A stretch of 64,000 nt of DNA from Dietzia sp032248695. GTDB taxonomy: Bacteria; Actinomycetota; Actinomycetes; Mycobacteriales; Mycobacteriaceae. The stretch spans positions 372,001-436,000 of the forward strand of contig NZ_JAVHXC010000002.1 of NCBI RefSeq assembly GCF_032248695.1. The letters are read 5' to 3'. How positions within the stretch are numbered: position 1 is the stretch's first letter; every line of letters starts with the position of its first letter. The position numbers and the translations under genes were made by a program. Shown here in pieces: positions 1 through 9,562 of the stretch. The notes under the pieces were generated by a model. The model was given only the letters and a program-made list of their open reading frames with translations. It ran no database searches and was not told the DNA's origin.

Positions 1-426
1 CTCCACCGCGGCGTCCGCCCCGGCGACCGCGACCATCGACTCGGTCACGTCGGCCACCCGCTCCCGCAGGCGACCCGGCATCACCTGGTCCAGCTTCGTC
101 AGCGCGCGCAGGGCGTGCTCGCCCACGCCGGCCACCGCACCGCCCGCCGCCAGGCGCAGGGCGATCGCCACGGCCACCGCCTCCCTGTCGTCCAGCAGCA
201 GCGGCGGCAGACGCCGACCCGAACCCAGGCGGTAACCACCGCCCGCACCGCGCTCGGACTCCACCGGGTACCCCAGATCGCGCAGCCGGTCCACGTCACG
301 GCGGACCGAGCGGGTCGTCACGCCCAGCTCCGCCGCCAGCTCCTCACCCGTCCACACCGACCGCCGCTGCAGCAGGTCCAGCAGGCACAGCACGCGCTGC
401 GTCGTGGGCATCCGGTCGTCGCTCAT
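1..426 (-). CDS. WYL/YafY-type HTH transcriptional regulator (3' part outside window)
   Basis: The minus strand is open from ATG at 426 to the window edge (142 codons seen). The N-terminal ~55 residues form a DeoR/HTH_11-type helix-turn-helix (TTQRVLCLLDLLQ, then GVTTRSVRRDVDRLRDLG). It continues with GYPVESERGAGGGYRLG and LPPLLLDDREAVAVAIAL, typical of YafY-family proteins whose missing C-terminal part is a WYL ligand-binding domain. It is divergent from the DinB gene at 545, so it probably regulates that gene and/or itself. The ligand is unknown. The WYL domain itself is not visible and is inferred from the linker. Confidence 0.8.
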   Translation of the reverse strand, partial: MSDDRMPTTQRVLCLLDLLQRRSVWTGEELAAELGVTTRSVRRDVDRLRDLGYPVESERGAGGGYRLGSGRRLPPLLLDDREAVAVAIALRLAAGGAVAGVGEHALRALTKLDQVMPGRLRERVADVTESMVAVAGADAAVE

Positions 427-544
427 CTCACGCCCCCGTTCGTGGCCGGTCATCCCTCTGGGCGGAAGTGTTCCACGTCCAGCGGACCGATCCTGTCCGC
501 ATGCGGTGCGAGGCTGTCCGCAGTCGACCTCAGAGGAGAGAACC

Positions 545-1120
545 ATGACCGCCACCCACACCCTCGACTGGACCGCCCAGCTCGTCGAGCAACTCGACCA
601 CCACTGGACCACCCAGCTCCGCCCCCGCCTCGAGGGGCTCACCGACGCCGAGTACCACTACTCCCCCGCACCCGAGGCGCGCACCTGGGACGTACGACCG
701 CGGGGCACCAGCCGGGCCCAGATGCAGGGCGGGGCCGGGGACCACACCATCGACTTCGCCTACCCCGAACCCGTGCCCGCGCCGCTGACGACCATCGCGT
801 GGCGGATCGGCCACGTCGTCGTCGCCGTCCTCGGGGCCCGGTGGCACTCCCACTTCGGCGGACCCGCGCACGACTACATGAGCCACACCTACGCCGGCGA
901 CGCCGCCGGCGGGCTCGCCCAACTCGACCGCGTCTACGCCGGATGGATGGACGGCGTGCGGGGGCTCGACCCCGACGCGCTGGGCCGACCGATCGGCGAG
1001 GCCGAGGGCCCGTGGGCCGACCACCCCATGGCCGCCCTGATCCTGCACATCAACCGCGAGGTCATCCACCACGGCGCCGAGATGTGCCTCCTGCGCGACC
1101 TCTACGCCACCACGCACTGA
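545..1120 (+). CDS. DinB-family protein
   Basis: The protein has 191 residues and a four-helix DinB-like arrangement. Candidate metal-binding histidines are His-20/21 (QLDHHW), the IAWRIGHVV helix and the INREVIHHGAEM helix. Families of this fold include mycothiol-dependent isomerases and S-transferases, but the substrate cannot be read from sequence. I chose ATG 545 because GAGGAGAGAA lies just upstream; the open frame extends to 404 without a ribosome site. It is followed 100 bases later by a second DinB-fold gene and is divergent from a YafY-type regulator, suggesting a small thiol-linked detoxification locus. Confidence 0.75.
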   Translation: MTATHTLDWTAQLVEQLDHHWTTQLRPRLEGLTDAEYHYSPAPEARTWDVRPRGTSRAQMQGGAGDHTIDFAYPEPVPAPLTTIAWRIGHVVVAVLGARWHSHFGGPAHDYMSHTYAGDAAGGLAQLDRVYAGWMDGVRGLDPDALGRPIGEAEGPWADHPMAALILHINREVIHHGAEMCLLRDLYATTH

Positions 1121-1219
1121 TCCGCTCGTTTCGCCGCCTGAACCCGCGGCCCCGCCGCGTCGGTCCACCGTCTCGACCCACCGCCCCACCTCACCGCCCC
1201 ATCTCACCGAGGAGTCGTC

Positions 1220-1837
1220 ATGCCGCTGTTCCCCGCCACCTGTCCCACCGAGCGCGAGAACCTGCTCGAGTGGATCGACACCGCGCTCGTCAACGCCCGG
1301 TCGATCGTCCACGGCCTCACCGCCGATCAGCTCCGTGCCCGACCACTGCCGTCCAGCGAGCTGACGCTCGGATGGCTCCTGCTCCACATCGGGGAGGTCG
1401 CCGAGGGCTGGCTCGGCCGCGCCGCCGCCGCGCCGCACGCACCCGAGACCGGACGGTCGCTGCCCGAACAGTTCGCCTGGGCCGAGGAGGTCAACCGCGT
1501 CGACCCCGACGCCACCGCCGAGGACATCCTCGCCGAATACGACCGCCGGTGCGCGGCCGCGCTCGACCACCTGCGCGGGGCCGACCTCGACGCCGAGGTC
1601 CCCGTGCCCACCGAGATGCCGTGGTTCCCCCTCGGCATGCCGGCGTTCAACGGGCGGTGGGCCGCCCTGCACACGCTCAACGAGATCGCGCGGCACTCCG
1701 GGCACGCCGACATCCTGCGCGAGGCGATCGACGGGCGGACGATGTACGAGCTCATCGCCGAGGCGCAGAGCATCGACATGTCCTACATCGGTCAGTGGTT
1801 CGCCGCGCATCCGGAGGTGCCCGCGCCGCAGTGGTGA
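1220..1837 (+). CDS. DinB superfamily (DUF664) protein
   Basis: The protein has 205 residues. The C-terminal motif ARHSGHADILREAIDG is the hallmark of DUF664/DinB proteins, and HIGEVAEGWL supplies the second conserved histidine helix. It sits downstream of another DinB protein with only weak similarity, so this is an old duplication or a functional pairing rather than a recent copy. The start ATG 1220 follows GAGGAGTCGTC, a good ribosome site. The function is probably a metal- and thiol-dependent transferase; the substrate is unknown. Confidence 0.75.
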   Translation: MPLFPATCPTERENLLEWIDTALVNARSIVHGLTADQLRARPLPSSELTLGWLLLHIGEVAEGWLGRAAAAPHAPETGRSLPEQFAWAEEVNRVDPDATAEDILAEYDRRCAAALDHLRGADLDAEVPVPTEMPWFPLGMPAFNGRWAALHTLNEIARHSGHADILREAIDGRTMYELIAEAQSIDMSYIGQWFAAHPEVPAPQW

Positions 1838-1913
1838 GCGGGGTCGCGGCGGTCGGTGCCGGGGGCGGTCAGGCCGGCGGGGCTGGGCCGCGGCTGGCGG
1901 CTCGGGCGGAGGG

Positions 1914-3443
1914 TCACTCCGGCAGGGCGTCCTCCGCCCATCCCTCGAAGACCTCGAACTGCTCCTCGATCCGTCCCGCGACCTCGCCCGGGTCGGGGAT
2001 GAGTTCGGCGTCGGTGGCGATCCCGACCGTCACCGTGCCGTCGTAGCTGAAGATGCAGATCCCCAACGCCTGGTCGCCGCTCATCGGCACCCACCCCAGC
2101 ATGCCGTCGACCGTCGCCCCGCCCAGGGTCACCGGCCCGGACGGCCCGGGCACCGAGGTGAGCTGACCGACCGTCTTGTTGGCGAACAGGTCGATCACCG
2201 CGCGCGCCACCGGGCCGGGCGCCGCGGCCACGGTGAGAATCGTCGCGAACGTCACGTGGGGCTCCAGCGAATACCGCACCCGCGTCATCGAGGTGGTGAT
2301 GGCGTCGAGCAACTCCCCCGGGTCGTCGATCCCCAGCGGCAACCGCATGAGCACCAGGGTGATGTGGTTGCCCAGCTCACCCGCCTCGTCGTCACCCGAT
2401 CCCACCGACACCGGGACCATGAGGTTGATGTCCGAGACACGGCGGTCACCGTGCGCGTCCAGATAGCCGGTCAGCGCCTTGGACACCGCCGCGATCATCA
2501 CGGGTGTCACCGTGCTGTCGTGCGCCTTCGCGACCCGCTTGATCGCCGCGAGGTCCAGTCCCGAGACCCACGCGACCTTCTTCTCGCGGTGGACCTTCCC
2601 GCTCCACGGCAGCCCCGTCGACCGCGGTTCGAACAGCAGACGGAACACCGAGCGGTAGGTGTTGGCGGTGAGATTGGTCGGACTGATGTCCTCGGTGAGG
2701 GACTCGACGGCCCGCGTGGGCACGCGCGACAGGGCGTGCCCCGGCGCGAGCACGTCCCGGGTGAGCCTGGAGAGGGTCTCCGGAAATCTCAGGGCGGCGC
2801 CGGTCAACCCGCGTGCGATCCCGAACGAGTCCTTGACCACCTCGGCACCGGCCTCCCCGGCCGCCTCCACCGCGCCGAGCACGCCCGTCGTCCTCCCGGA
2901 CAGGTCGCGGCCCACCGACGGCGGCGGCACGTCGTCCTCGTGGTCGCACAGGTCCAACACCAGCCGGGTGAGCCGGACACCGTCCACGATCCCGTGCTGG
3001 ACGCGGAACAGCAGGAGCGCCCCCTCCTCCTCCGCGCCGTCGCGGTGATACCCCTCGATGAACTCGGCGCGCCACAACGGGCGTCCCCCGGGCAGCGGTA
3101 CACCCATCTGCTCGGCGACGTGCGCCTCGGCCTCCGCGCGCCCGCCCGGCGCGGGCAGGCGCCGGTAGATCAGGTGGTTCGAAAGGTCGAAATCGGGATC
3201 GTCGACCCAGTACCACCGCCGGCCCCTCCGCTCGGGGACCCGACGGAACACCGGGTATGGCTCCACCATCCGGGTGCCGATCGCCTCGGTCACGGCATCC
3301 CAGTCCGGGACGCGGGAGAACCACAGCAGAGAGTTGATGTACATGAGGTTGTCCGGACGGTCCATGAGCAACCAGAGCTGGTCCCGCAGCGGGATCCGTA
3401 CCCGGTCCGCCGTCGCGCCCGTCGCGTCGCCTGTAGCCGCCAT
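1914..3443 (-). CDS. Wax ester synthase/diacylglycerol O-acyltransferase (WS/DGAT) family
   Basis: The protein has 509 residues, a normal length for the family. It would join acyl-CoA to a fatty alcohol or diacylglycerol, making wax esters or triacylglycerol for storage. Visible motifs in order are PLW (GGRPLWRAEF, ~res 120), the active-site motif in the form QHGIVDG (~res 150), GNHITLVLMRLP (~res 360) and SVPGP (~res 430). The canonical active site is HHxxxDG. Here the first His is Gln but the second, catalytic His is kept, so activity remains plausible. The gene stands alone. A GGGAGGGGCGAGG stretch before ATG 3443 gives a ribosome site. Confidence 0.88.
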   Translation of the reverse strand: MAATGDATGATADRVRIPLRDQLWLLMDRPDNLMYINSLLWFSRVPDWDAVTEAIGTRMVEPYPVFRRVPERRGRRWYWVDDPDFDLSNHLIYRRLPAPGGRAEAEAHVAEQMGVPLPGGRPLWRAEFIEGYHRDGAEEEGALLLFRVQHGIVDGVRLTRLVLDLCDHEDDVPPPSVGRDLSGRTTGVLGAVEAAGEAGAEVVKDSFGIARGLTGAALRFPETLSRLTRDVLAPGHALSRVPTRAVESLTEDISPTNLTANTYRSVFRLLFEPRSTGLPWSGKVHREKKVAWVSGLDLAAIKRVAKAHDSTVTPVMIAAVSKALTGYLDAHGDRRVSDINLMVPVSVGSGDDEAGELGNHITLVLMRLPLGIDDPGELLDAITTSMTRVRYSLEPHVTFATILTVAAAPGPVARAVIDLFANKTVGQLTSVPGPSGPVTLGGATVDGMLGWVPMSGDQALGICIFSYDGTVTVGIATDAELIPDPGEVAGRIEEQFEVFEGWAEDALPE

Positions 3444-3563
3444 GACCTCGCCCCTCCCGCCCGCCGCCCCGCAGGTGGTGTGCCGCGCGCTTCTCGGCCC
3501 AGGCTAGAACAGTGCTGACATCCGCCACCGCGCAATGCGCGGACCCGGCGGCACAATGGACCG

Positions 3564-4154
3564 ATGCGCATCGTGCACACCCCGGACGACCCGCCCGCGA
3601 AGGGCTTCTACGCCCTGCTCACCGCGTCGATCACGCCCCGACCGATCGCGTGGGTCTCGACGATTTCCGCCGACGGCGTGCTCAATCTCGCGCCGTACTC
3701 CTTCTTCACCGTCGCGTGCGCGGATCCGGCGATCCTGTCCGTGACCTCGGTGGGCCGCAAGGACACGTACCGCAACGTGATGGACACCGGCGAGTTCGTG
3801 GTGAACATCGGCACCGAGTCGCTCATGGAGACGATGAACGCCACGTCGGCGCCCGTCGGGCCGGAAGTCGACGAGTTCGAGATGCAGGGACTGACCCCCG
3901 ACCCCTCGGATGTCGTCTCGCCGCCACGCGTGGCTGAGGCGCCGATCGCGTTCGAGTGCGTGCGGCACGACGTGATCGACCTGGGCACCAGCGCGATGCT
4001 GCTCGGCCGCGTGGTGAGCGTGACCGTCGACGAGGAGATCATGGCCGACGACGGGCTCCCCGACTTCGACATCCTCCTACCGCCCTCGCGACTCGGCCGG
4101 CACCAGTGGGGTTACGCCCCGCGCACGCGAGAGCTGCCGCGGCCACGGAAGTAA
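3564..4154 (+). CDS. Flavin reductase-like FMN-binding protein
   Basis: The protein has 196 residues and a split-barrel flavin reductase domain: ASITPRPIAWVSTISADG, then NLAPYSFFTVACADPAILSVT, then KDTYRNVMDTGEFVVNI. This group binds FMN and either reduces it with NAD(P)H for a partner monooxygenase or acts as an uncharacterised flavoprotein. No monooxygenase lies nearby, so the partner is unknown. There is no clear ribosome site before ATG 3564; a CACAAT hexamer sits six bases upstream, a weak leaderless-type start. The C-terminus is basic (RELPRPRK). Confidence 0.8.
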   Translation: MRIVHTPDDPPAKGFYALLTASITPRPIAWVSTISADGVLNLAPYSFFTVACADPAILSVTSVGRKDTYRNVMDTGEFVVNIGTESLMETMNATSAPVGPEVDEFEMQGLTPDPSDVVSPPRVAEAPIAFECVRHDVIDLGTSAMLLGRVVSVTVDEEIMADDGLPDFDILLPPSRLGRHQWGYAPRTRELPRPRK

Positions 4155-4179
4155 CCGGCACCGCCTCGGCCCCTCGGCC

Positions 4180-4376
4180 GGCCTGCTCCCAGCCGCCCGC
4201 TCCCGCGGCAGCCGACCGTTCAGCGTCCGCCCCCTTCAGCACCCGCCCCCTTCCGCGACCGCCCGCTCAGTAGCCGCCCCCTCCAGCACCCGCCTTCAGC
4301 AACCGCCCCTGCCGATGGCGTCTCGCGTGCACCGGGGGATGGGCGAGACGCCATGGCGGCGCGCGGCTGTCAGAAC
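4180..4376. repeat. Gap with degenerate short repeats and one copy of the interspersed hairpin element
   Basis: This gene-free stretch (4155-4496) contains several imperfect CAGC-ACCCGCCCC-like units spaced about 18-20 bases (4180-4314). They are followed by one full palindromic element, with ATGGCGTCTCGC at 4315-4326 and its exact complement at 4343-4354 around a 16-base loop. The same arms recur in five other gaps of this window. Nothing coding is seen. It lies between two plus-strand genes, so it could also act as a terminator for the flavin reductase gene. Confidence 0.75.
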
Positions 4377-4496
4377 TCGCGCGTCCGGGCCCCTGCCCGC
4401 CACGGATTCCACAGCCCCGGCCCTCTCCACAGGCCCCGTCGGAATCGGTCTCCGACCCGGTGATCCCCGCCTCCTGCGCCGCAATACTGCCTGGGC

Positions 4497-5453
4497 ATGA
4501 GCATCGATCACTCCCGCCCGGTCATCATCAGCGCACAGGAACTCCTCGCCCGCGGCTACAGTCGCCGCGCCCGGGAACACGCGGAACGCACGGGTCAGCT
4601 CTACCGCGTGCGCCACGGCGTCTACGCGCTCGCCTCAGATCTGCCCACCGGCCCGAACCAGGCCGAGGCGATGCTGGAGATACGGTCGAGGGCCGCCGCG
4701 GGAAGCATCAGCCCCGGCACCGCGCTGTCCCACACGTCCGCTCTCGTGCTGCACGGCCTCCCCGTCCACGACCTGGACACCCGACGGGTCACCACCACCC
4801 GGCACCGGCCCGGCAGCGGGAGCAGACGCGGCAGGTCGTCGATATGCCACAACCTCGATCTCGCGGACGCCGTGACCGAGGTGGACGGGATACCGGTGAC
4901 GACCCCGGCGCGGACGATCGTCGACGTCGCGCGGTCGAGCCCGTTCACCGGAGCCGTCTGCGCTGCCGACGAAGCGCTGCGTCGCGAACTGTGCAGCCCG
5001 GCTGAACTGGCCGACGAGCTCGACGCCGCCGCCGGCCGGGTGGGGATCGCCAGGGCCCGGGCGGTGGTGGCGTTCGCGGATGCGGGTGCGCAGTCGGTCC
5101 TCGAGTCGGTCAGCAGGGTCGTGATCAGCCGCGCCGGCCTGCCGATGCCGCAACTGCAGCGGGAGTTCATCCTGCCGGACGGGACGTCGGTGTTCGTGGA
5201 CATGTATTGGGAGGAATGGGGTCTCGTCGGTGAGGCCGACGGCACGGGCAAGTACGGAATCGACGACGGCGAGGAGTCCGTCCGCCAGAAACTCCGCGAC
5301 GAGAAGAAGCGGCAGAACGACATCGAGTCCTTGGGCAACATCGTCCGACGGTGGCAGTGGGAGGACTATCAGCGCGGCCGGATCGTGCCCGTCATCCGCG
5401 AGGCGATGAGAATTCAGGAGTCCCTCGGTCGGGGGCCGGGCCGCGCCGCGTGA
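4497..5453 (+). CDS. AbiEi-antitoxin-like N-domain fused to a nuclease-fold C-domain
   Basis: The protein has 318 residues. Residues 1-50 resemble the winged-helix AbiEi N-domain (SAQELLARGYSRRAREHA, then YRVRHGVYAL). The middle TALSHTSALVLHGLPV and DGIPVTTPARTIVDVAR are typical of actinobacterial AbiEi-like proteins. From ~210 on it looks like a DUF559/Vsr-type PD-(D/E)xK fold: GTSVFVDMYWEEWGLVGEADG, KYG, then EKKRQNDIESLG and RRWQWED. No AbiEii nucleotidyltransferase toxin is adjacent, so this is an orphan, common in these bacteria and of unknown role. It is flanked on both sides by palindromic repeats. Confidence 0.7.
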   Translation: MSIDHSRPVIISAQELLARGYSRRAREHAERTGQLYRVRHGVYALASDLPTGPNQAEAMLEIRSRAAAGSISPGTALSHTSALVLHGLPVHDLDTRRVTTTRHRPGSGSRRGRSSICHNLDLADAVTEVDGIPVTTPARTIVDVARSSPFTGAVCAADEALRRELCSPAELADELDAAAGRVGIARARAVVAFADAGAQSVLESVSRVVISRAGLPMPQLQREFILPDGTSVFVDMYWEEWGLVGEADGTGKYGIDDGEESVRQKLRDEKKRQNDIESLGNIVRRWQWEDYQRGRIVPVIREAMRIQESLGRGPGRAA

Positions 5454-5457
5454 CCTC

Positions 5458-6000
5458 GACAGGCGGCCGCTGCGGGCGGCGCACCCGCAACCGCGCCCGC
5501 AACCCCCACAGCCGCTCCCGGCCATGGCGTCTCGCCTCCCGCCATGGCGCCTCGCCCCAGACCGCGCCACGCAACCGCGCCCGCCACCCCCACAGCCGCT
5601 CCCGGCCCTGGCGTCTCGCCACCCGACATGGCGCCTCGCCCCAGACCGCGCCGCGCAACCGCGCCCGCAACCCCCACAGCCGCTCCCGGCCATGGCGTCT
5701 CGCCTCCCGACATGGCGCCTCGCCCCAGACCGCGCCACGCAACCGCGCCCGCAACCCCCACAGCCGCTCCCGGCCATGGCGTCTCGCCTCCCGCCATGGC
5801 GCCTCGCCCCAGACCGCGCCACGCAACCGCGCCCGCCACCCCCACAGCCGCTCCCGGCCCTGGCGTCTCGCCACCCGACATGGCGCCTCGCCCCAGACCG
5901 CGCCGCGCAACCGCGCCCGCAACCCCCACAGCCGCTCCCGGCCATGGCGTCTCGCCTCCCGACATGGCGTCTCGCTCCCGCGGATGCCCTGCGATTTCTA
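5458..6000. repeat. 84-bp tandem array with 252-bp higher-order period
   Basis: Units begin at 5508, 5592, 5676, 5760, 5844 and 5928 (exactly 84 bases apart), and a truncated unit end precedes 5508. Units 1 and 4 are identical, units 2 and 5 are identical, and unit 6 matches unit 3 for its first 42 bases before diverging. A three-unit block (252 bp) was therefore duplicated after the units had diverged. Each unit carries CAGCCGCTCCCGG followed by two direct copies of the ATGGCG-YCTCGCC arm. Because 84 is divisible by 3, all six frames look open here, but the translations are Arg/Pro filler. It lies between convergent genes. Confidence 0.9.
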
Positions 6001-6070
6001 CAGCCGCTCCTCGCCATGGCGTCTCGCCCGCCCCGCGGTGCGCGCGAGACGCCATGCCCGGGAGCGGCTG
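6001..6070. repeat. Complete copy of the interspersed palindromic element
   Basis: A 70-base imperfect hairpin. Outer arms are CAGCCGCTC (6001-6009) and GAGCGGCTG (6062-6070); inner arms are ATGGCGTCTCGC (6016-6027) and GCGAGACGCCAT (6044-6055). It closes the 84-bp array and lies 14 bases past the menC stop codon, so it could also serve as the menC terminator. Confidence 0.85.
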
Positions 6071-6083
6071 TGGGCGGGGCCCG

Positions 6084-7274
6084 TCAGAGCAGCCCGTGGC
6101 AGCGGCGGATCCGGTCGAGCCACCACCCGCGGCGAGCGCCGTCCACCTCCAGCCCCTCGAGCCGCGCCGGGTCCGGAGCCACCGGGCGGACCGGGAGATA
6201 GCCGTCCTCCAGCGCGAACGTCCCCGGTTCGACCACGTCCTCGACGAAGAACCCGCCGGTGCCCAGGCCGGCGGCGGGGACCTCGTCGTCGTCGCCCCCG
6301 GACCCACCATGCCCACCCGCACCGCCGGACACGCCCCCGGACCCGCCAGGCCCACCCGCGCCCCCGGGCCCGCCATGCGCACCCGCACCGCCGGACACCC
6401 CACCGGCCGCTCCCCCACCCCCGCGCACCGGCGGCAGCGCGGCCGCCGTCGCGACACCGGCGGCGACCCCCACCGCCGAGTCCAACGCGCTCGACACCGT
6501 CACCGGCACGCCGAGCTCGGCGGCCACCGCCAGCAGACGCCGCGGCCCGCCGAGCGGGGCGACCTTGACCACCGCCCGGTCGGCGCCACCGGCGCGCACC
6601 ACGCGCAGGGGGTCGTCAGCGCGGCGGATCGACTCGTCGGCGGCCACGTCCACGGACACGCCGTCCGCGGCGAGGCGTTCGCGCAGCTCCACCAACTCCT
6701 CCACGGTCGCGCAGGGCTGCTCCACGTACTCCAACCCCGGCCCGTCCAACGACACCGGCCCGGTGCGGGACACATCCGCGGCGCGCACCGCCTGGTCGAG
6801 GACCCGCACGGCATGCGCGGCCTCGGCGACCGACCACGCCCCGTTGGCGTCGACCCGCACCCGCGCCCCCGGGCGGGCCTGCAGGACGGCGGCGACGCGG
6901 GCGACGTCGTCGACGAGCTGCTGCCCGCGCTCGGCGACCTTGACCTTGACGGTCGTGCAGCCCGGGAAGCGGTCCAGGATCGCGGCGACCTCACCGGCCG
7001 GGACCGCCGGGACCGTGGCGTTGACGGCCACGCGCGACCGGAGGGGCGCCGGCGGACCCTGCCACGCCATCTCGATCGCGGAGGCGAGCCAGTGCGCGGC
7101 CTCGGGATCGTGGTACTCGCCGAACGGCCCGAACTCGCCCCACCCGGCCGGCCCCTCGAACAGCACCACCTCCCGCTCGGTGATCCCGCGGAACCGCACC
7201 CGCATCGGCAGCGCCACCACGCGCGCACGGCCGAGCAGATCGTCGATCGACTCGGGGCCCGGTACGGATGTCAT
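6084..7274 (-). CDS. menC: o-Succinylbenzoate synthase
   Basis: The protein has 396 residues and belongs to the enolase superfamily. It dehydrates SHCHC to o-succinylbenzoate in menaquinone synthesis. Visible catalytic elements are VKVKV (Lys-110, Lys-112), VDANGAW (Asp-142), YVEQP (Glu-185), AADES (Asp-213/Glu-214) and AVVKVAPLGG (Lys-237). It is longer than usual because of a Gly-rich insertion at ~284-330 (GGAGAHGGPGGAGGPGGSGG and similar) between the barrel and the C-terminal strands. It is divergent from menB with only 23 bases between the two start codons. TAGCGT six bases before ATG, with no ribosome site, suggests a leaderless transcript. Confidence 0.93.
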   Translation of the reverse strand: MTSVPGPESIDDLLGRARVVALPMRVRFRGITEREVVLFEGPAGWGEFGPFGEYHDPEAAHWLASAIEMAWQGPPAPLRSRVAVNATVPAVPAGEVAAILDRFPGCTTVKVKVAERGQQLVDDVARVAAVLQARPGARVRVDANGAWSVAEAAHAVRVLDQAVRAADVSRTGPVSLDGPGLEYVEQPCATVEELVELRERLAADGVSVDVAADESIRRADDPLRVVRAGGADRAVVKVAPLGGPRRLLAVAAELGVPVTVSSALDSAVGVAAGVATAAALPPVRGGGGAAGGVSGGAGAHGGPGGAGGPGGSGGVSGGAGGHGGSGGDDDEVPAAGLGTGGFFVEDVVEPGTFALEDGYLPVRPVAPDPARLEGLEVDGARRGWWLDRIRRCHGLL

Positions 7275-7280
7275 GGGTCC

Positions 7281-7290
7281 ACGCTAACGT
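7281..7290. promoter_or_regulatory. Overlapping divergent -10 elements for menC and menB
   Basis: TAACGT (7285-7290, plus strand) lies seven bases before the menB ATG. TAGCGT (complement of 7281-7286) lies six bases before the menC ATG. The hexamers share two bases. Neither gene has a Shine-Dalgarno, so both transcripts probably begin at the start codon. This is inferred from the TANNNT leaderless pattern known in mycobacteria and corynebacteria. Confidence 0.6.
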
Positions 7291-7297
7291 CGACGCC

Positions 7298-8299
<1,002 letters not shown>

Positions 8300-8317
8300 C
8301 ACGCGCGGACCGTCGAC

Positions 8318-9562
8318 ATGGCCGACTCCCGCGAACTGCGCATCCTGCCCGTCCCCGGAGGCGCGGCGGTCGGCGAGATCTTCCCCGCCCTGGAGGAGAT
8401 GCTCGCCGACCGGGGGCCCGCCCTGCTGCCGGTGCCGGCCGACGACCCCGCGCGCACCCGGATCCTCGTCGACAGTCAGCGTCCGGGTGAGCCGATCGCC
8501 GAGCGCGTCGCCCTGGTGGTGAGCACGTCCGGGTCCACGGGCACCCCCAAGGGCGCGATGCTCTCCGCCGGGGCGCTCGCTGCCTCGGCCGCTGCGACCG
8601 ACGACGTGCTCGGTGGGCCGGGCCGGTGGCTGCTGGCGTTGCCCGCGCACCACATCGCGGGACTTCAGGTGATCCTGCGGTCCCTGCGCTCCGGGTTCGA
8701 GCCGGTGGTGGTGGACGTGACGCGCGGGTTCGACCCCGAGGAGCTGCCCGCGGCGGTGGACGCGTGCCGGTCGGGCGGAGCCGGCGGGGGCGCGGCGACG
8801 AGCGCGGCCGGCGCGGCAGGGGTCGCGGGAGGCGCGGCGGCGCGGGCGTACACCTCACTCGTACCGGGCCAGCTGGCCAAGGTCCTCGACGAGGGCTCCC
8901 CCGCCGCGGTGGCCGCCCTCGCCGCGCTGGACGCCGTGCTGCTCGGCGGCGCGGCGGCCGCGCCGGAGCTGCTCGCCCGCGCCGCCGACGCCGGCGTCCG
9001 CGTGGTCCGCACGTACGGGATGAGCGAGACGGCGGGCGGCTGCGTGTACGACGGCGCGCCGCTGCCGGGGGTGAGGATCGAGGTCGACGACGACGAGGGC
9101 CGCGTCTGGCTGGCGGGGCCGCAGCTCGCCGAGGGATACCGCAACGCCCCCGATCATCCGGCGTTCGCGAGGGCGGGATGGTTCCGCACCGACGATGCCG
9201 GGCAGGTCGGCCCGGACGGCAGGCTCCGGATCCTGGGCCGGCTCGACGAGGCGTTGAGCGTGGGCGGGCTGACGCTCCTGCCGCAGACCGTGGAGGACGC
9301 CCTGCGTGGGCATCCCGCTGTCGTCGACGTCGTCGTCGTCGGGATCCCCGACGCCCGGCTGGGGACCCGGCCGGTCGCGGCGGTGACCCTGCGCGCGGCG
9401 GCCACCGCCGACGAGCTGCGGCAGCACGTGACCGGCGAGCTCGGCGAGCACGCCGCTCCTGCCCGGGTGGCGGTGCTCGACGCGCTGCCGCAACTGCCCG
9501 GCGGCAAGGTCGACCGGCGCGGCGTCGCGGCGGGCTTCGTCGATGGGACAATCGGGGAATGA
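8318..9562 (+). CDS. menE: o-Succinylbenzoate-CoA ligase
   Basis: The protein has 414 residues and is an acyl-adenylate-forming ligase that activates o-succinylbenzoate for MenB. Motifs are the nucleotide loop TSGSTGTPKGAML (~res 69), PAHHIAGLQ (~110), TYGMSETAGG (~231), WFRTDD and GRLDEALSVGG (~308), and the catalytic lysine region PGGKVDRR near the C-terminus. An Ala/Gly-rich stretch (~150-172) is a low-complexity linker. The stop overlaps the menA start (ATGA), indicating translational coupling. Confidence 0.94.
   Translation: MADSRELRILPVPGGAAVGEIFPALEEMLADRGPALLPVPADDPARTRILVDSQRPGEPIAERVALVVSTSGSTGTPKGAMLSAGALAASAAATDDVLGGPGRWLLALPAHHIAGLQVILRSLRSGFEPVVVDVTRGFDPEELPAAVDACRSGGAGGGAATSAAGAAGVAGGAAARAYTSLVPGQLAKVLDEGSPAAVAALAALDAVLLGGAAAAPELLARAADAGVRVVRTYGMSETAGGCVYDGAPLPGVRIEVDDDEGRVWLAGPQLAEGYRNAPDHPAFARAGWFRTDDAGQVGPDGRLRILGRLDEALSVGGLTLLPQTVEDALRGHPAVVDVVVVGIPDARLGTRPVAAVTLRAAATADELRQHVTGELGEHAAPARVAVLDALPQLPGGKVDRRGVAAGFVDGTIGE

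Noticed and set aside
115..2046. Long plus- and minus-strand ORFs (115-2046, 530-1810, 2256-3518) overlapping the DinB and WS/DGAT genes
   Set aside because: Their translations are Arg/Pro/Gly-rich filler with no motifs, while the overlapping frames encode recognisable enzymes. High GC removes stop codons from shadow frames.
4497..5453. Complete AbiE toxin-antitoxin pair
   Set aside because: No AbiEii nucleotidyltransferase is encoded on either side.
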